Both the position numbers and the translations under genes were made by a program. From contig JACONI010000103.1 of assembly GCA_014323825.1 (NCBI GenBank), forward strand, positions 1-64,000: 64,000 nt of DNA. The letters are read 5' to 3'. This document shows, one piece after another, positions 38,141 through 47,179 of this stretch (the stretch's first letter is position 1; every line of letters begins with the position of its first letter). The notes under the pieces are model-generated. The model ran no database searches and was not told where the DNA came from. It saw only the letters and a program-made list of their open reading frames with translations. Origin of the DNA: Ekhidna sp. Lineage in GTDB: Bacteria; Bacteroidota; Bacteroidia; Cytophagales; Cyclobacteriaceae.

Positions 38141-38310
38141 CAGATAATACAGATAACAAACTCTACGCCTACATGCTGGCCAACGGGGCACGGGATACCG
38201 CCAAGGACATTGACCTTGATGTGGAAAATACAGCCCCTAGAGGTCTCTGGTCGGACGGTACCACTATATGGGTAGCAGATAATGCAGATAACAAACTCTA
38301 CGCCTACGCT
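37691..38310 (+). repeat. Five-copy tandem repeat, 135 bp
   Basis: The TGG of the repeated WSD codons falls at 37706, 37841, 37976, 38113 and 38248: spacing 135, 135, 137, 135. The 137 marks the 2-bp insertion. Copies 3 and 4 are nearly identical over more than 100 bp. Confidence 0.92.
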
Positions 38311-41300
38311 ATAGAAACGACAATACCGGCGAATAATCCACCAACGTTTACTACTGCCAGCACTTCATCACTAGCTCTGGATGAAAATGTTGCAGGGAGT
38401 ACGGAAGTCAGGCAGTTCACGGCTGATGCCAATGATGAAGGGCAGACTGTGAATTACTCCCTCACCGGAGATAATGCTGGTGATTTTTCAATAGCTAACA
38501 ACGGACAAATTACTGTTGGAGCCAGCGGCCTTGATTTTGAGACCACTTCGAGTTACGACCTTACCGTAGTAGCTACGGATAATGGAAGACCGGCACTTAC
38601 GGCCGAACGCACCTTTTCCATCATGGTGAACGATGTGAATGAGAAACCGGTAATTGGAAACATTCCGAACGATCTTTTTGTAAATGAAGATGCCGATGAC
38701 GGTGCTAATATCGGGTCTGTGATTATGATTACGGACGAAGATATGCCGGATCAAACGCTGACTTATGCTCTGACTGGTACCGGTAATGAGAATTTTGAAA
38801 TAGATGACACAGGGCAGCTTAAAGTTGCTCCCAGTGCCTCCCTTACTCCAGGGATTTATAGCCTCACCTTGACCGTTACGGATGATGGTGCCGGAAACCT
38901 ATCAACCTCGCAAGATTTCGAAATTAGGGTGAATGCTCCACCAACATTTCAAGCTGGCGGCACTACGGCAGTAACGCTGAATGAAGATGTGGGGACAGGC
39001 AGTAATGTCAAAATGTTAACAGCTACAGACAGTGATGGTGGTTCAGATGCAGCAATCACTTATGACATCACCAATGGCAATGCCGACGGTGATTTTGAAA
39101 TAGATATGAGCACGGGAGCAATTACCGTCGCAAAACCCCTTGACTTTGAAATCATGCCTAACAGTTACTCGCTTGAAGTAACCGCTACGGATGAAGATGG
39201 GGGAACAGCCACTGTCTCCTTCTCCATTACGGTGAACGATGTGAATGAGACTGCTCCGGTGATTGGAGCCATTCCGAACAACCTTACCATAACTGATGAT
39301 GCTAATGACGGTGATGAGGTCGGTTCAGCGATTCCGGCTATGGACGACGATACCAAGCAGACGCTGACTTATAGTCTTGGTGGAACTGATGCTGATGGGA
39401 CTTTCACTATAGACGGAAGCAGCGGGCAGATTACCGTTGCTACTTCCGGCAATCTTGATGCCACTAACAAAGCTAGTTATAATCTCACCGTAACCGTTAC
39501 GGATAATGGGACCGGACCCCTGTCAGACTCGGAATCGATCACCATTGAGGTCACTGCGGCAGTATCGAAAACGGCACCAAAGTTTACCGGGGGTAACACT
39601 ACAGCGCGCAGTGTAGCTGAAAACACCACAACGGGGAATGTAGGGGAAGCGGTTGCGGCTACCGACCCTGATGGTGACAATGATGCAATTACTTATGCCT
39701 TCAAATCGGGCACCGACAGTAATTTTGATATAGTTAGCAGCTCGGGACAAATCACTGTTAAAGGCAGTGCCAGCCTTAACCATGAGGACACGGAAGAGTA
39801 TATGCTTACCGTAGTCGCTACGGATGAAAATGGGGAAAAAGCTGAGAGTGTGGTCACCATTACCGTTACCGATGTGAATGAGTTCAGTCCGATGATTACT
39901 TCGGCGGACAAGATAAGTGTAGAGGAGAACCGAAAAAGTACAGGGTTGCTATTAACAGCCACTGACTTAGACGGAACAAGCTCAATCACGTACACTATCA
40001 CCGGAGGAGCAGACAGAAATCTTTTCGGGATTGACCTTGACTTAAGAGGTAATAAGCCTAGATTAATCTTCTCCCCTATTCCGAGTTTTGAAGATGCCAA
40101 AGATGCCAATAAGGACAATAAGTATGAGGTAGAGGTAACAGCCAACGACGGGAAGAACAACAGTACTCCACAGGCTATCACCGTTACCGTTACCGATGTA
40201 AATGAGGTACCGGTGATCACCGATGGTGGTCTTAAGAACTTCAGTGTACTAGCAAATGCCACTGTTGGTACGCCTGTCGGGACTCCGATTATGGTTACTG
40301 AAGAAGATGCCGGGCAGATGCTGTCTTATCCCATCACCTTCGTAAATGGTGGTGATGGAGACTTTGAAGTAGATAATACGACGGGGCAGATTAAAGTTAA
40401 ACAATTACTAACTAAATCTCCGGGAGAGAGATACCAACTTATTATAAAAGCTATGGATAATGGGATTCCGCCGCTGTCCTCCACAACCACAGTATTCTTC
40501 ATTGCGGTCACTGCACCGAATACGGCACCAACGTTTACTACTGCCAGCACTTCATTACTAGCTCTAGATGAAAATGTTGCAGGGAGTACGGAAGTCAGGC
40601 AGTTCACGGCTACTCCCAATGATGCCGGGCAGACTGTGACTTACTCCCTCAAAGGAACTAATGCCGATGATTTTTCAATAAATTCAATGAACGGACAAAT
40701 TACTGTTGGAAGTAGCGGTCTTGACTTTGAGACTACGAGCAGTTACTCCCTTACCGTAGTAGCTACGGATAACGGAACTCCTCCTGCAGAAGTCGAGAGC
40801 ACCTTCTCCATTGCGGTGAATGATGTGAATGAGTTCGATCCGGTAATTGGAGCAATTCCAACCCTTACCATAACTGATGGTGCCGTTGGTGGTGCTAATG
40901 TCGGGGCTGAGATTTCGGCTACGGACAAAGATACTGAGCAGACGCTGAATTATGGGCTCACCGGAACCGGTGCTGAGAATTTTGAGATAGGCAGCACGGG
41001 GCAGATTACTGTTGCTAGCAGTCCCAGCCTTAGTGTCGGTAATTATAACCTCACCTTAACCGTTACGGATGATGTGGCCCCAACAAGGTCAGTCACGGCC
41101 TCGGTCACTATTAGGGTCACTTCGTCGGAAACGAACAACGCCCCGATGGTAGCGAACGCGATTGATGACCGGAAAGAAACGGAGGGCTTTGATCCGATCA
41201 CCATTAACTTGGCGGAGAGTTCAAGCCCTGTATTCAATGATACGGACGGACATGCCCTGACCTACACTGCGAGCAGTGGCAATAGGTCTTTGATGACTGT

Positions 41301-41982
41301 AAGTGTAGACGCAAATAACCTGACCATTACGTATGTAGCAGGGACAGGCACCAGCACCATTACCGTGACGGCCGATGACGGTAACGGAGGGACTGTTAGG
41401 GATATGTTTGATGTGATGGTCAATGCTGCGCCAGTAACTCCAACGAACAACGCCCCGATGGTAGCGAACGCGATTGATGACCGGTCAGAAATGGAGGGCT
41501 TTGATGCTATTACTATTGACCTGTCCACTGTATTCACTGACGCAGATAACGATGTGTTAACCTACACAACGACCAGCAGTGCTACGGATGTGGTGACCGT
41601 AAGTGAAAGTGGCGGTACCCTGACCATTACGTATGTGGGGGCAGGCACCAGCACCATTACCGTGACGGCCGATGACGGTAAGGGAGATGCTGCTGCTGAT
41701 GCGTTTGATGTGACGGTAACGCCAAAACCATTAGGATTTGCGGAGGAGATCGACTTGGAAATATTCCCGAACCCTGCCTCCGATCACTTCAGGCTGTCGG
41801 GCATTTCCGATGAGTGGATCGGGGTGAGCCTTATCGGCATGACAGGCCATTTGGTCAGGAGTTATCCTGTTTCCAAGGACGGATTGTACGATCTTTCAGA
41901 GTTGAATGAGGGTCTCTTTTTCGTTTTCACTGAAGGAGACGGAGGGCGTAAGGCTGTGGGCAGGCTTGTGATAAGGAAGTAA
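38131..41982 (+). CDS. 3' part of frameshifted T9SS cadherin-repeat protein
   Basis: This frame carries the rest of the protein: one and a half WSDGTTxWVAD repeats, then nine cadherin-like domains of ~95-105 residues (each with an ATDxDG or similar Ca2+-binding text and ending VNDVNE or alike), then two related domains starting NNAPMVANAIDDR. The last ~75 residues form a T9SS type A domain: IFPNPASDHF ... LSELNEGLFFVF ... LVIRK. The first and eighth cadherin domains are near-duplicates in DNA (from 38341 and 40528). Expected role is surface adhesion or cell-cell contact after export through SprA. The ATG at 38131 lies inside a repeat and gives no signal peptide, so this half is unlikely to be exported as it stands. 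Confidence 0.87.
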   Translation: MWVADNTDNKLYAYMLANGARDTAKDIDLDVENTAPRGLWSDGTTIWVADNADNKLYAYAIETTIPANNPPTFTTASTSSLALDENVAGSTEVRQFTADANDEGQTVNYSLTGDNAGDFSIANNGQITVGASGLDFETTSSYDLTVVATDNGRPALTAERTFSIMVNDVNEKPVIGNIPNDLFVNEDADDGANIGSVIMITDEDMPDQTLTYALTGTGNENFEIDDTGQLKVAPSASLTPGIYSLTLTVTDDGAGNLSTSQDFEIRVNAPPTFQAGGTTAVTLNEDVGTGSNVKMLTATDSDGGSDAAITYDITNGNADGDFEIDMSTGAITVAKPLDFEIMPNSYSLEVTATDEDGGTATVSFSITVNDVNETAPVIGAIPNNLTITDDANDGDEVGSAIPAMDDDTKQTLTYSLGGTDADGTFTIDGSSGQITVATSGNLDATNKASYNLTVTVTDNGTGPLSDSESITIEVTAAVSKTAPKFTGGNTTARSVAENTTTGNVGEAVAATDPDGDNDAITYAFKSGTDSNFDIVSSSGQITVKGSASLNHEDTEEYMLTVVATDENGEKAESVVTITVTDVNEFSPMITSADKISVEENRKSTGLLLTATDLDGTSSITYTITGGADRNLFGIDLDLRGNKPRLIFSPIPSFEDAKDANKDNKYEVEVTANDGKNNSTPQAITVTVTDVNEVPVITDGGLKNFSVLANATVGTPVGTPIMVTEEDAGQMLSYPITFVNGGDGDFEVDNTTGQIKVKQLLTKSPGERYQLIIKAMDNGIPPLSSTTTVFFIAVTAPNTAPTFTTASTSLLALDENVAGSTEVRQFTATPNDAGQTVTYSLKGTNADDFSINSMNGQITVGSSGLDFETTSSYSLTVVATDNGTPPAEVESTFSIAVNDVNEFDPVIGAIPTLTITDGAVGGANVGAEISATDKDTEQTLNYGLTGTGAENFEIGSTGQITVASSPSLSVGNYNLTLTVTDDVAPTRSVTASVTIRVTSSETNNAPMVANAIDDRKETEGFDPITINLAESSSPVFNDTDGHALTYTASSGNRSLMTVSVDANNLTITYVAGTGTSTITVTADDGNGGTVRDMFDVMVNAAPVTPTNNAPMVANAIDDRSEMEGFDAITIDLSTVFTDADNDVLTYTTTSSATDVVTVSESGGTLTITYVGAGTSTITVTADDGKGDAAADAFDVTVTPKPLGFAEEIDLEIFPNPASDHFRLSGISDEWIGVSLIGMTGHLVRSYPVSKDGLYDLSELNEGLFFVFTEGDGGRKAVGRLVIRK

Positions 41983-42008
41983 GGGAGAGCTGCTAAAACA
42001 TCAAGCAA

Positions 42009-42034
42009 CCCCGACATTTCTGTCGGGGTTTTTT
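42009..42034 (+). terminator. Strong rho-independent terminator
   Basis: CCCCGACA, loop TTTC, TGTCGGGG, then six T. It ends the cadherin-repeat transcript. Confidence 0.92.
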
Positions 42035-42147
42035 GTTCTCATCCGGAACGGATAAAAACCACCCGCTCCGAGTGTAGTTGGTAACTACTCTTTGTCTTGA
42101 ACAGGATTTATTTGATTTTAGGCTGCACCAGTTACCGTGATCATTCA

Positions 42148-42176
42148 CTTTTGGAAAGTTTGAAACTTTCCAAAAG
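42148..42176. repeat. Dispersed palindrome, copy 2
   Basis: CTTTTGGAAAGTTT, G, and the exact complement: same arms as at 28187-28215. Confidence 0.9.
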
Positions 42177-42301
42177 CTTCTAAGTATGTTTTGACTTTGC
42201 CGGTGCGGATAACCTCTCCCTCCGAGTGCTTAATTAAGATCAACAAACCTGATCGGTTCTCCGATTAGCCTGCAATAGTAATGATCCCGTACTTTGTATG
42301 A

Positions 42302-43819
42302 TTAAAATGGTGTATCATCTTTTGAAGATAGGTTATCTCCGTTTGCTCTGCTTGGGAGTGTGATGGTAACGTTCGTATTATCGGAGCTTGAGGCTGGAAA
42401 TTGATTTCCATCCCAGTCCGTGAATTTGGTAAACTTACCAATGAATTTAAGGTTTACGGTATCCAGTGATCCGTTTCGGTGCTTAGCAATGATCATCTCT
42501 CCAAGCCCTTGTAAAGGCATCCCGTCTACATCGGCATCCAAACCATAATATTCAGGACGATACAAGAACATGACCATATCCGCATCCTGCTCAATAGAAC
42601 CTGACTCCCTCAAATCCGAAAGCTGAGGCCGCTTATCTCCTCCCCTGGTCTCTACTGCTCTGCTTAGCTGAGACAAAGCAATGACCGGTACATTCAGCTC
42701 TTTTGCAATTCCTTTTAAAGCTCTTGAAATGGATGCAATTTCCTGTTCACGATTTCCTCCGCCCCTATTATCGGCATCGCCGGACATTAGCTGTAAATAA
42801 TCAATGATGATGAGTGTCACACCATGTTGAGACGCTAACCTCCTGCATTTGGCACGCAGTTCCAGAATACTTAGTGCAGGCGTGTCATCAATAAAGATCG
42901 GAGCTTCGGAAAGTTTTCTTGTTTTGTGAATCATCTGTTCCCATTCATAGTCAGCCAAGTCTCCCTTCTTAATCTTTTCACCCGGAAGCTCTGCTTCGGC
43001 TGAAATGAGCCGATTAACCAACTGAACGGATGACATTTCCAGTGAGAAAATGGCAACAGGGGTATCGAAGTCAATAGCAGCGTTTCTTAATGCAGAAACT
43101 ACAAAAGCAGTTTTTCCCATCCCCGGCCTTGCTGCGATAATGATCAGGTCTGAAGCCTGCCATCCGGAGGTTACCCGATCTAAAGCAGAAAAACCACTGG
43201 GAACACCTGTCAGTCCGTCTTTTCGATCTTTTCTTGTCTGAATTTCATCAATTGCCTGATGCATTAAAGAGCTCATCTTATCATAGTTCTTTCGAATATG
43301 GGACTCTGAAACATCAAATAAAGACTGTTCTGCACGATCCAAAAGTTTAAAGACATCTATAGTGTCCTCATAAGCATCTTTTTGTATTTCGGAAGAGATT
43401 CTGATCAACTCACGCTTAATGGATTGTTCTGCAATGATCCTGGCATGATATTCGACATTGGCTGCCGAATTGACTTTTGTAGTAAGCTCAACGACATAGT
43501 GAGCCCCTCCAACCAATTCTAACTTACCTGCTTTTCTAAGTTGGTGAGTTACTGTTTTAATATCTACCGGCTGGCTGTCTTTAAACAAATCCACAATAGC
43601 CGCATAGATTTCCTGATGGGCATCACGATAAAAGCTCTCGGGATGTAAAATGTCCATTACGTTGGAAAGTGCATCTCTTTCCAACATCAGAGCACCTAGC
43701 ACCGCTTCTTCAATTTCAATTGCCTGTGGGGGTAATTTCCCTAAATGTTCACTCAGTGATGAAATTCCAAGTTGACGACTTTTAGCAGATGTTGCTGAGG
43801 ATTGTGGTACTCCTTCCAT
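42302..43819 (-). CDS. dnaB: Replicative DNA helicase
   Basis: A 505-residue hexameric helicase. The N-terminal domain (about 30-130) starts at PPQAIEIEEAVLGALML; the RecA-like C-terminal domain has Walker A ARPGMGKTAF (230-239), Walker B LIIIDYLQLMSG, and the late HRNGSLDTVNLKF. It unwinds the fork ahead of the polymerase and binds primase. No intein is present. The upstream region, shared with a divergent exonuclease gene, contains a perfect DnaA box. Confidence 0.97.
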   Translation of the reverse strand: MEGVPQSSATSAKSRQLGISSLSEHLGKLPPQAIEIEEAVLGALMLERDALSNVMDILHPESFYRDAHQEIYAAIVDLFKDSQPVDIKTVTHQLRKAGKLELVGGAHYVVELTTKVNSAANVEYHARIIAEQSIKRELIRISSEIQKDAYEDTIDVFKLLDRAEQSLFDVSESHIRKNYDKMSSLMHQAIDEIQTRKDRKDGLTGVPSGFSALDRVTSGWQASDLIIIAARPGMGKTAFVVSALRNAAIDFDTPVAIFSLEMSSVQLVNRLISAEAELPGEKIKKGDLADYEWEQMIHKTRKLSEAPIFIDDTPALSILELRAKCRRLASQHGVTLIIIDYLQLMSGDADNRGGGNREQEIASISRALKGIAKELNVPVIALSQLSRAVETRGGDKRPQLSDLRESGSIEQDADMVMFLYRPEYYGLDADVDGMPLQGLGEMIIAKHRNGSLDTVNLKFIGKFTKFTDWDGNQFPASSSDNTNVTITLPSRANGDNLSSKDDTPF

Positions 43820-43867
43820 TCAGTGATTCTTAATTTTTAAAACAATTTACGAAAATAGGTTGGTCAC

Positions 43868-43915
43868 TTATCAAAAGAGGGTAAATAGTCCACAAGTTCT
43901 CCTGACTTATCCACA
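43868..43915. promoter_or_regulatory. Cluster of DnaA-box-like sites upstream of dnaB
   Basis: TTATCCACA at 43907-43915 is a perfect DnaA box. TAGTCCACA at 43886-43894 and TTATCAAAA at 43868-43876 each match 7 of 9 positions. Spacing is 18 and 21 bp. Could be a DnaA-controlled promoter; three sites alone do not make an origin. Confidence 0.4.
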
Positions 43916-44001
43916 CATCTAAACCTAACCTTTTCTATTCAAATGTTATCTTTGATTCAATAAGAAAAATTATTCAAAAACCTGGTTTAAACTCTAATAA
44001 T

Positions 44002-44805
44002 TTGTTTCAACTTAATCTAAAGAATCCTCTGGTTGTTTTCGACCTTGAAACAACAGGAACAAGTATTTCTCAAGACAGAATTGTAGAGATCGCCATGATA
44101 AAGGCAATGCCTGAAGGTACTGTAGAGGAGAAGTGTAGAAAAATAAATCCAACCGTACCGATACCTCATGAGAGCAGTCTGATCCACGGGATCTATGATG
44201 ATGATGTAAAAGAGGAACCCACATTTAAGCAAGTGGCAAAGTCCCTTGCTCAATTCCTGGAAGGTTGTGATTTAGCCGGATTTAATGTTCTAGGGTTTGA
44301 CGTACCCATGCTGGTAGAGGAGTTCCTGAGAGCCGATGTTAATTTTGAAGTGGAAAACAGGAAAATTTTAGATGTACAAAAGATTTTCCACCTGATGGAA
44401 AAGAGAAACCTAACCGCTGCTTATAAATTCTACTGTGATAAAGACTTAGAGAATGCGCACTCCGCATTAGCTGATACAAAAGCAACCTACGAGGTACTGG
44501 TTTCTCAGGTCGAAAAATATGAGGGACAAGAGGCTTTTGATAATCTTGGGAAAAGGGTTGCAACGGTTGAAAATGATATGTCAGTGCTGCATGAACTGAC
44601 CATATCCAACAGAATAGATTTTGCAGGAAGAATGATACTCAAAGATGGAATTGAAATCTTCAATTTCGGAAAGCATCGTGGAAAACCCGTTACGGAGATA
44701 TTGGATAAGGAACCCGGCTTTTATGATTGGATGATGAAGGGGGATTTTTCGTTGGATACTAAGCGTAAACTTACACAGATAAAACTGAGGGCTTTTAACA
44801 AATAA
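44002..44805 (+). CDS. DEDDh 3'-5' exonuclease (DnaQ/ExoX-like)
   Basis: A 267-residue protein. The exonuclease domain shows Exo I FDLETTG (Asp14, Glu16), Exo II GFNVLGFDVPML and Exo III HSALADTKAT. The C-terminal ~60 residues (FNFGKHRGKPVTEILDKEPG) resemble the small domain at the end of ExoX-type enzymes. Likely trims DNA 3' ends in repair or proofreading-like work. TTG 44002 is the apparent start, with no ATG upstream in frame; TATCTTTG at 43947-43954 fits the -7 promoter element 48 bp before it. Divergent from dnaB. Confidence 0.87.
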   Translation: MFQLNLKNPLVVFDLETTGTSISQDRIVEIAMIKAMPEGTVEEKCRKINPTVPIPHESSLIHGIYDDDVKEEPTFKQVAKSLAQFLEGCDLAGFNVLGFDVPMLVEEFLRADVNFEVENRKILDVQKIFHLMEKRNLTAAYKFYCDKDLENAHSALADTKATYEVLVSQVEKYEGQEAFDNLGKRVATVENDMSVLHELTISNRIDFAGRMILKDGIEIFNFGKHRGKPVTEILDKEPGFYDWMMKGDFSLDTKRKLTQIKLRAFNK

Positions 44806-44864
44806 AAATTGACTTTAATTTCCTCCTGAGACTGGAAATAAGTTACCTAATATCCTGAATATAT

Positions 44865-44872
44865 TATATTTG
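44865..44872 (+). promoter_or_regulatory. Candidate -7 element of the K+ channel gene
   Basis: TATATTTG fits TAnnTTTG; the ATG at 44888 is 15 bp away. This supports 44888 over TTG 44870, which would start inside the element. No clear -33. Confidence 0.4.
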
Positions 44873-44887
44873 ATTTTTGCTCTGCCT

Positions 44888-45976
44888 ATGCCATCTAAAC
44901 TAAAAAAGAACGCTAGCCTTAGGATTGTTTTGATCATACTGGGAGTCGTAAGTGTTTACTCTCTTTTAGTTTGGATTCTGGTTCAGGTAGAGCAGGATAG
45001 TTCTCAGTCTAATCTTACAAATTATTCAAATGCCATCTGGTATTCCTTAGCCACACTGACAACCGTTGGATACGGAGATCTTTTCCCCGGTACGATTTAT
45101 GGGAGAATAATTGGCTATATATTAATGCTGACAAGTATTTTTATCTTCGGTTTATTAATTGGGCAACTTACTACGCTTATGACAACAATTCGGGAAAACA
45201 AGAAACACGGATATTCAGGTACCAATTTCAGCAACCATGCCGTAATAATAGGGTGGAACGAATTTGGCTGGCACGTGGTGGATCAGTTAGTAGGAGTGGG
45301 GCGTAAAGTCGCTATTATCACCAATAAGAAAGATGATGTAGAACTCATACAAGAAAAATATCATCACAAGGGTGTTTTCGTACTCTTCTGCGATTATAAT
45401 AATTATGAACTCATTAAAAAGTCTAACCTTGAGAATGCTATGATTGCATTTATCAATATGGACGATGATACTGAAAAACTTGTCTATGTTTTGAATCTGA
45501 AAAAAATATTTCCAAACACGGAATTCGTTGTTACTCTGGAGAATGGTGATCTGAAAAATACATTTCTTTCTGCCGGGGTCAGCAACACCATCTCAACAAA
45601 AGAAATTTCCTCAAAACTTCTGGCATCTTATATGTTCGAACCTGATGTTGCTAATTACAGCGAGTCGATTCTATCATACGCTAAGTCAGACAGCGATTAT
45701 GATATTAAGCAGTTACTCATCATTCCAAATAATCCTTACAATGGGAAAGCTTACCAGGAGGTCTTTTTTGACCTAAAGAAAAGATATAATTCCATATTGA
45801 TCGGAATAACCAAAAGAGATAAATACGGTCATAAAAAGCTCATTAAAAATCCACTTGGCGATTTAAAAATCAATGTTGGTGATTATCTGATAATCATACT
45901 AAATGGGAAAGCTTATAAGCTGCTTAAAAAGACGTTCGGAGTTGAAGAGGGAACACTAAGGAATAAAAAGCAATGA
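44888..45976 (+). CDS. Two-helix potassium channel with RCK (TrkA) domains
   Basis: A 362-residue channel subunit. Transmembrane helices lie at about 11-33 and 72-100, enclosing a pore loop with selectivity filter TTVGYGD (58-64). An RCK/TrkA-N Rossmann domain starts at about 117 (HAVIIGWNEFGWHVVDQL), and a TrkA-C-like domain covers the last ~80 residues. Tetramers let K+ pass, gated by ligand binding to the RCK ring. Related to MthK and Kch. The next gene, a lipoprotein, overlaps its stop (ATGA). Confidence 0.93.
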   Translation: MPSKLKKNASLRIVLIILGVVSVYSLLVWILVQVEQDSSQSNLTNYSNAIWYSLATLTTVGYGDLFPGTIYGRIIGYILMLTSIFIFGLLIGQLTTLMTTIRENKKHGYSGTNFSNHAVIIGWNEFGWHVVDQLVGVGRKVAIITNKKDDVELIQEKYHHKGVFVLFCDYNNYELIKKSNLENAMIAFINMDDDTEKLVYVLNLKKIFPNTEFVVTLENGDLKNTFLSAGVSNTISTKEISSKLLASYMFEPDVANYSESILSYAKSDSDYDIKQLLIIPNNPYNGKAYQEVFFDLKKRYNSILIGITKRDKYGHKKLIKNPLGDLKINVGDYLIIILNGKAYKLLKKTFGVEEGTLRNKKQ

Positions 45977-46404
45977 AATATTTAACCCTCCTGCTAATTA
46001 TTTCCGGCTTGCTCTCCTGTGAGAATAAAAATATCAATGAAGGAGAAGAATTTCGCCCAAGACCTCTTCAGGATAGTTTTGACAATTCACATTTTACCAA
46101 AGTAACGGTTGATGGCGTGGAGTACCTTATGATGGAACGGGATAATAATAATCCTCATGAAGGGTTTGGTTTTATGGCTTTCCGTGCGAATATATTAATG
46201 GAGAGACAAGACTCCATTATGTCTTACCTGAAAGCTATGCAGTATTTTCAAAATAAGATTTACTCCCGGATGTATAATATTTCCGAAGAAGAGGCACAGA
46301 TACGATTTGACCAAACTTTTAGTGAACTTCTACTTAGAGAAAGTACTAAACTAAAAGCACTTGAACAAGAGAGTTTTATATATCAAGAAGAGGCAGAAAA
46401 ATAA
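45973..46404 (+). CDS. Small hypothetical lipoprotein
   Basis: A 143-residue protein with lipoprotein signal MKYLTLLLIISGLLSC (Cys16). The mature part is acidic and helical (YLKAMQYFQNKIYSRMYNISEEEAQ). No family recognised. Its 4-bp overlap with the K+ channel gene means coupled translation, so a link to the channel or envelope is possible but unproven. Confidence 0.75.
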   Translation: MKYLTLLLIISGLLSCENKNINEGEEFRPRPLQDSFDNSHFTKVTVDGVEYLMMERDNNNPHEGFGFMAFRANILMERQDSIMSYLKAMQYFQNKIYSRMYNISEEEAQIRFDQTFSELLLRESTKLKALEQESFIYQEEAEK

Positions 46405-46408
46405 TGAA

Positions 46409-46438
46409 TAAGGGTTCTCTTTATCCGAGGAACCCTTT
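46409..46438. terminator. Hairpin terminator between convergent genes
   Basis: AAGGGTTCTC pairs with GAGGAACCCTT (one bulge), followed by a T-run on the plus strand. The stop codon of the minus-strand GPP34 gene is in the loop, so the end of that gene is part of the hairpin. Confidence 0.65.
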
Positions 46439-47047
46439 TAAACTATTTAGAGAAGTTGCAAGCGCATCGCTTATGCCGGCCTTATCCGTGATTTCCTTTC
46501 CAACCTTTTCAGCGTCAATTAACTCATCACGATCTCTAAAGACCTCATCAAGGATATTCGTATAATCAATCAGGCAGAAGAGAATAGTTAATGGCGGAGA
46601 AGGCTTTGCGCTCTTAAATACAATTGCTTTTAACGCATTTCTAATATTTTGTTCGAATGCATAGTTGGCATTTTCCATTCTTTCGGAAAGTGGTATCCAA
46701 AGAAGTTTTGTTTCTTCTTTTTTCAATATGCCACGCTGCACAAGGAGTGCATTCAAGTCTACCTCAATATCTTTAAATTTGGCAGATAAAGCTTTTACCT
46801 GATCAACGATTTGAACTCCATTTTTCAACTTTTTTAAAACATTGTCAAGTATTCCGTTGCCTGTCCCAACAGTATCAAGCACTTTTACAATTCCTCCATG
46901 TAGTGATATTTTTTTTAATAAATACAACTCCAGAATACATGCTGAAATCACGCTGGGGACTACCGTTCTCTCAGCAGCTGCTAATATCCTTCCCTCTTCA
47001 TCGTCTAATGCAATCAGGTAATATGCTTCTGCAATACTTAGTTTCAT
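46421..47047 (-). CDS. GPP34 (GOLPH3-like) domain protein
   Basis: A 208-residue, mostly helical protein resembling the GPP34 family: it starts with SIAEAYYLIALDDEEGRI, followed by a helix of the ACILELYLLKKISL type. In eukaryotes GOLPH3 binds PI4P at the Golgi; in bacteria the role is unknown, although occurrence in actinobacteria is well known. No signal peptide or catalytic motif. Assignment rests on the N-terminal pattern and overall length. Confidence 0.72.
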   Translation of the reverse strand: MKLSIAEAYYLIALDDEEGRILAAAERTVVPSVISACILELYLLKKISLHGGIVKVLDTVGTGNGILDNVLKKLKNGVQIVDQVKALSAKFKDIEVDLNALLVQRGILKKEETKLLWIPLSERMENANYAFEQNIRNALKAIVFKSAKPSPPLTILFCLIDYTNILDEVFRDRDELIDAEKVGKEITDKAGISDALATSLNSLKGFLG

Positions 47048-47179
47048 TTGCTATTGGTTTATTTTCTAATGGTATCTAATCATGTCTTTTAAGGCTTGAA
47101 GAATCACTCCATGATTGGTTAAAATTCTTCAGTTTGCGAAGATCACAAAGCTTTACTCAAACTTAGAAAAATCTTAAAA

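Larger units (their letters stand above)
41983..42301. other. Intergenic between convergent genes
   Basis: Holds a terminator (42009-42034) and the second copy of the dispersed palindrome (42148-42176); otherwise nothing recognised. Confidence 0.5.

Noticed and set aside
37691-38310. Regular repeats as a CRISPR array
   Set aside because: The 135-bp units are contiguous coding repeats without spacers and translate to a periodic protein.
43820-44001. Replication origin
   Set aside because: Only one perfect DnaA box and no AT-rich unwinding block or dnaA/dnaN context.
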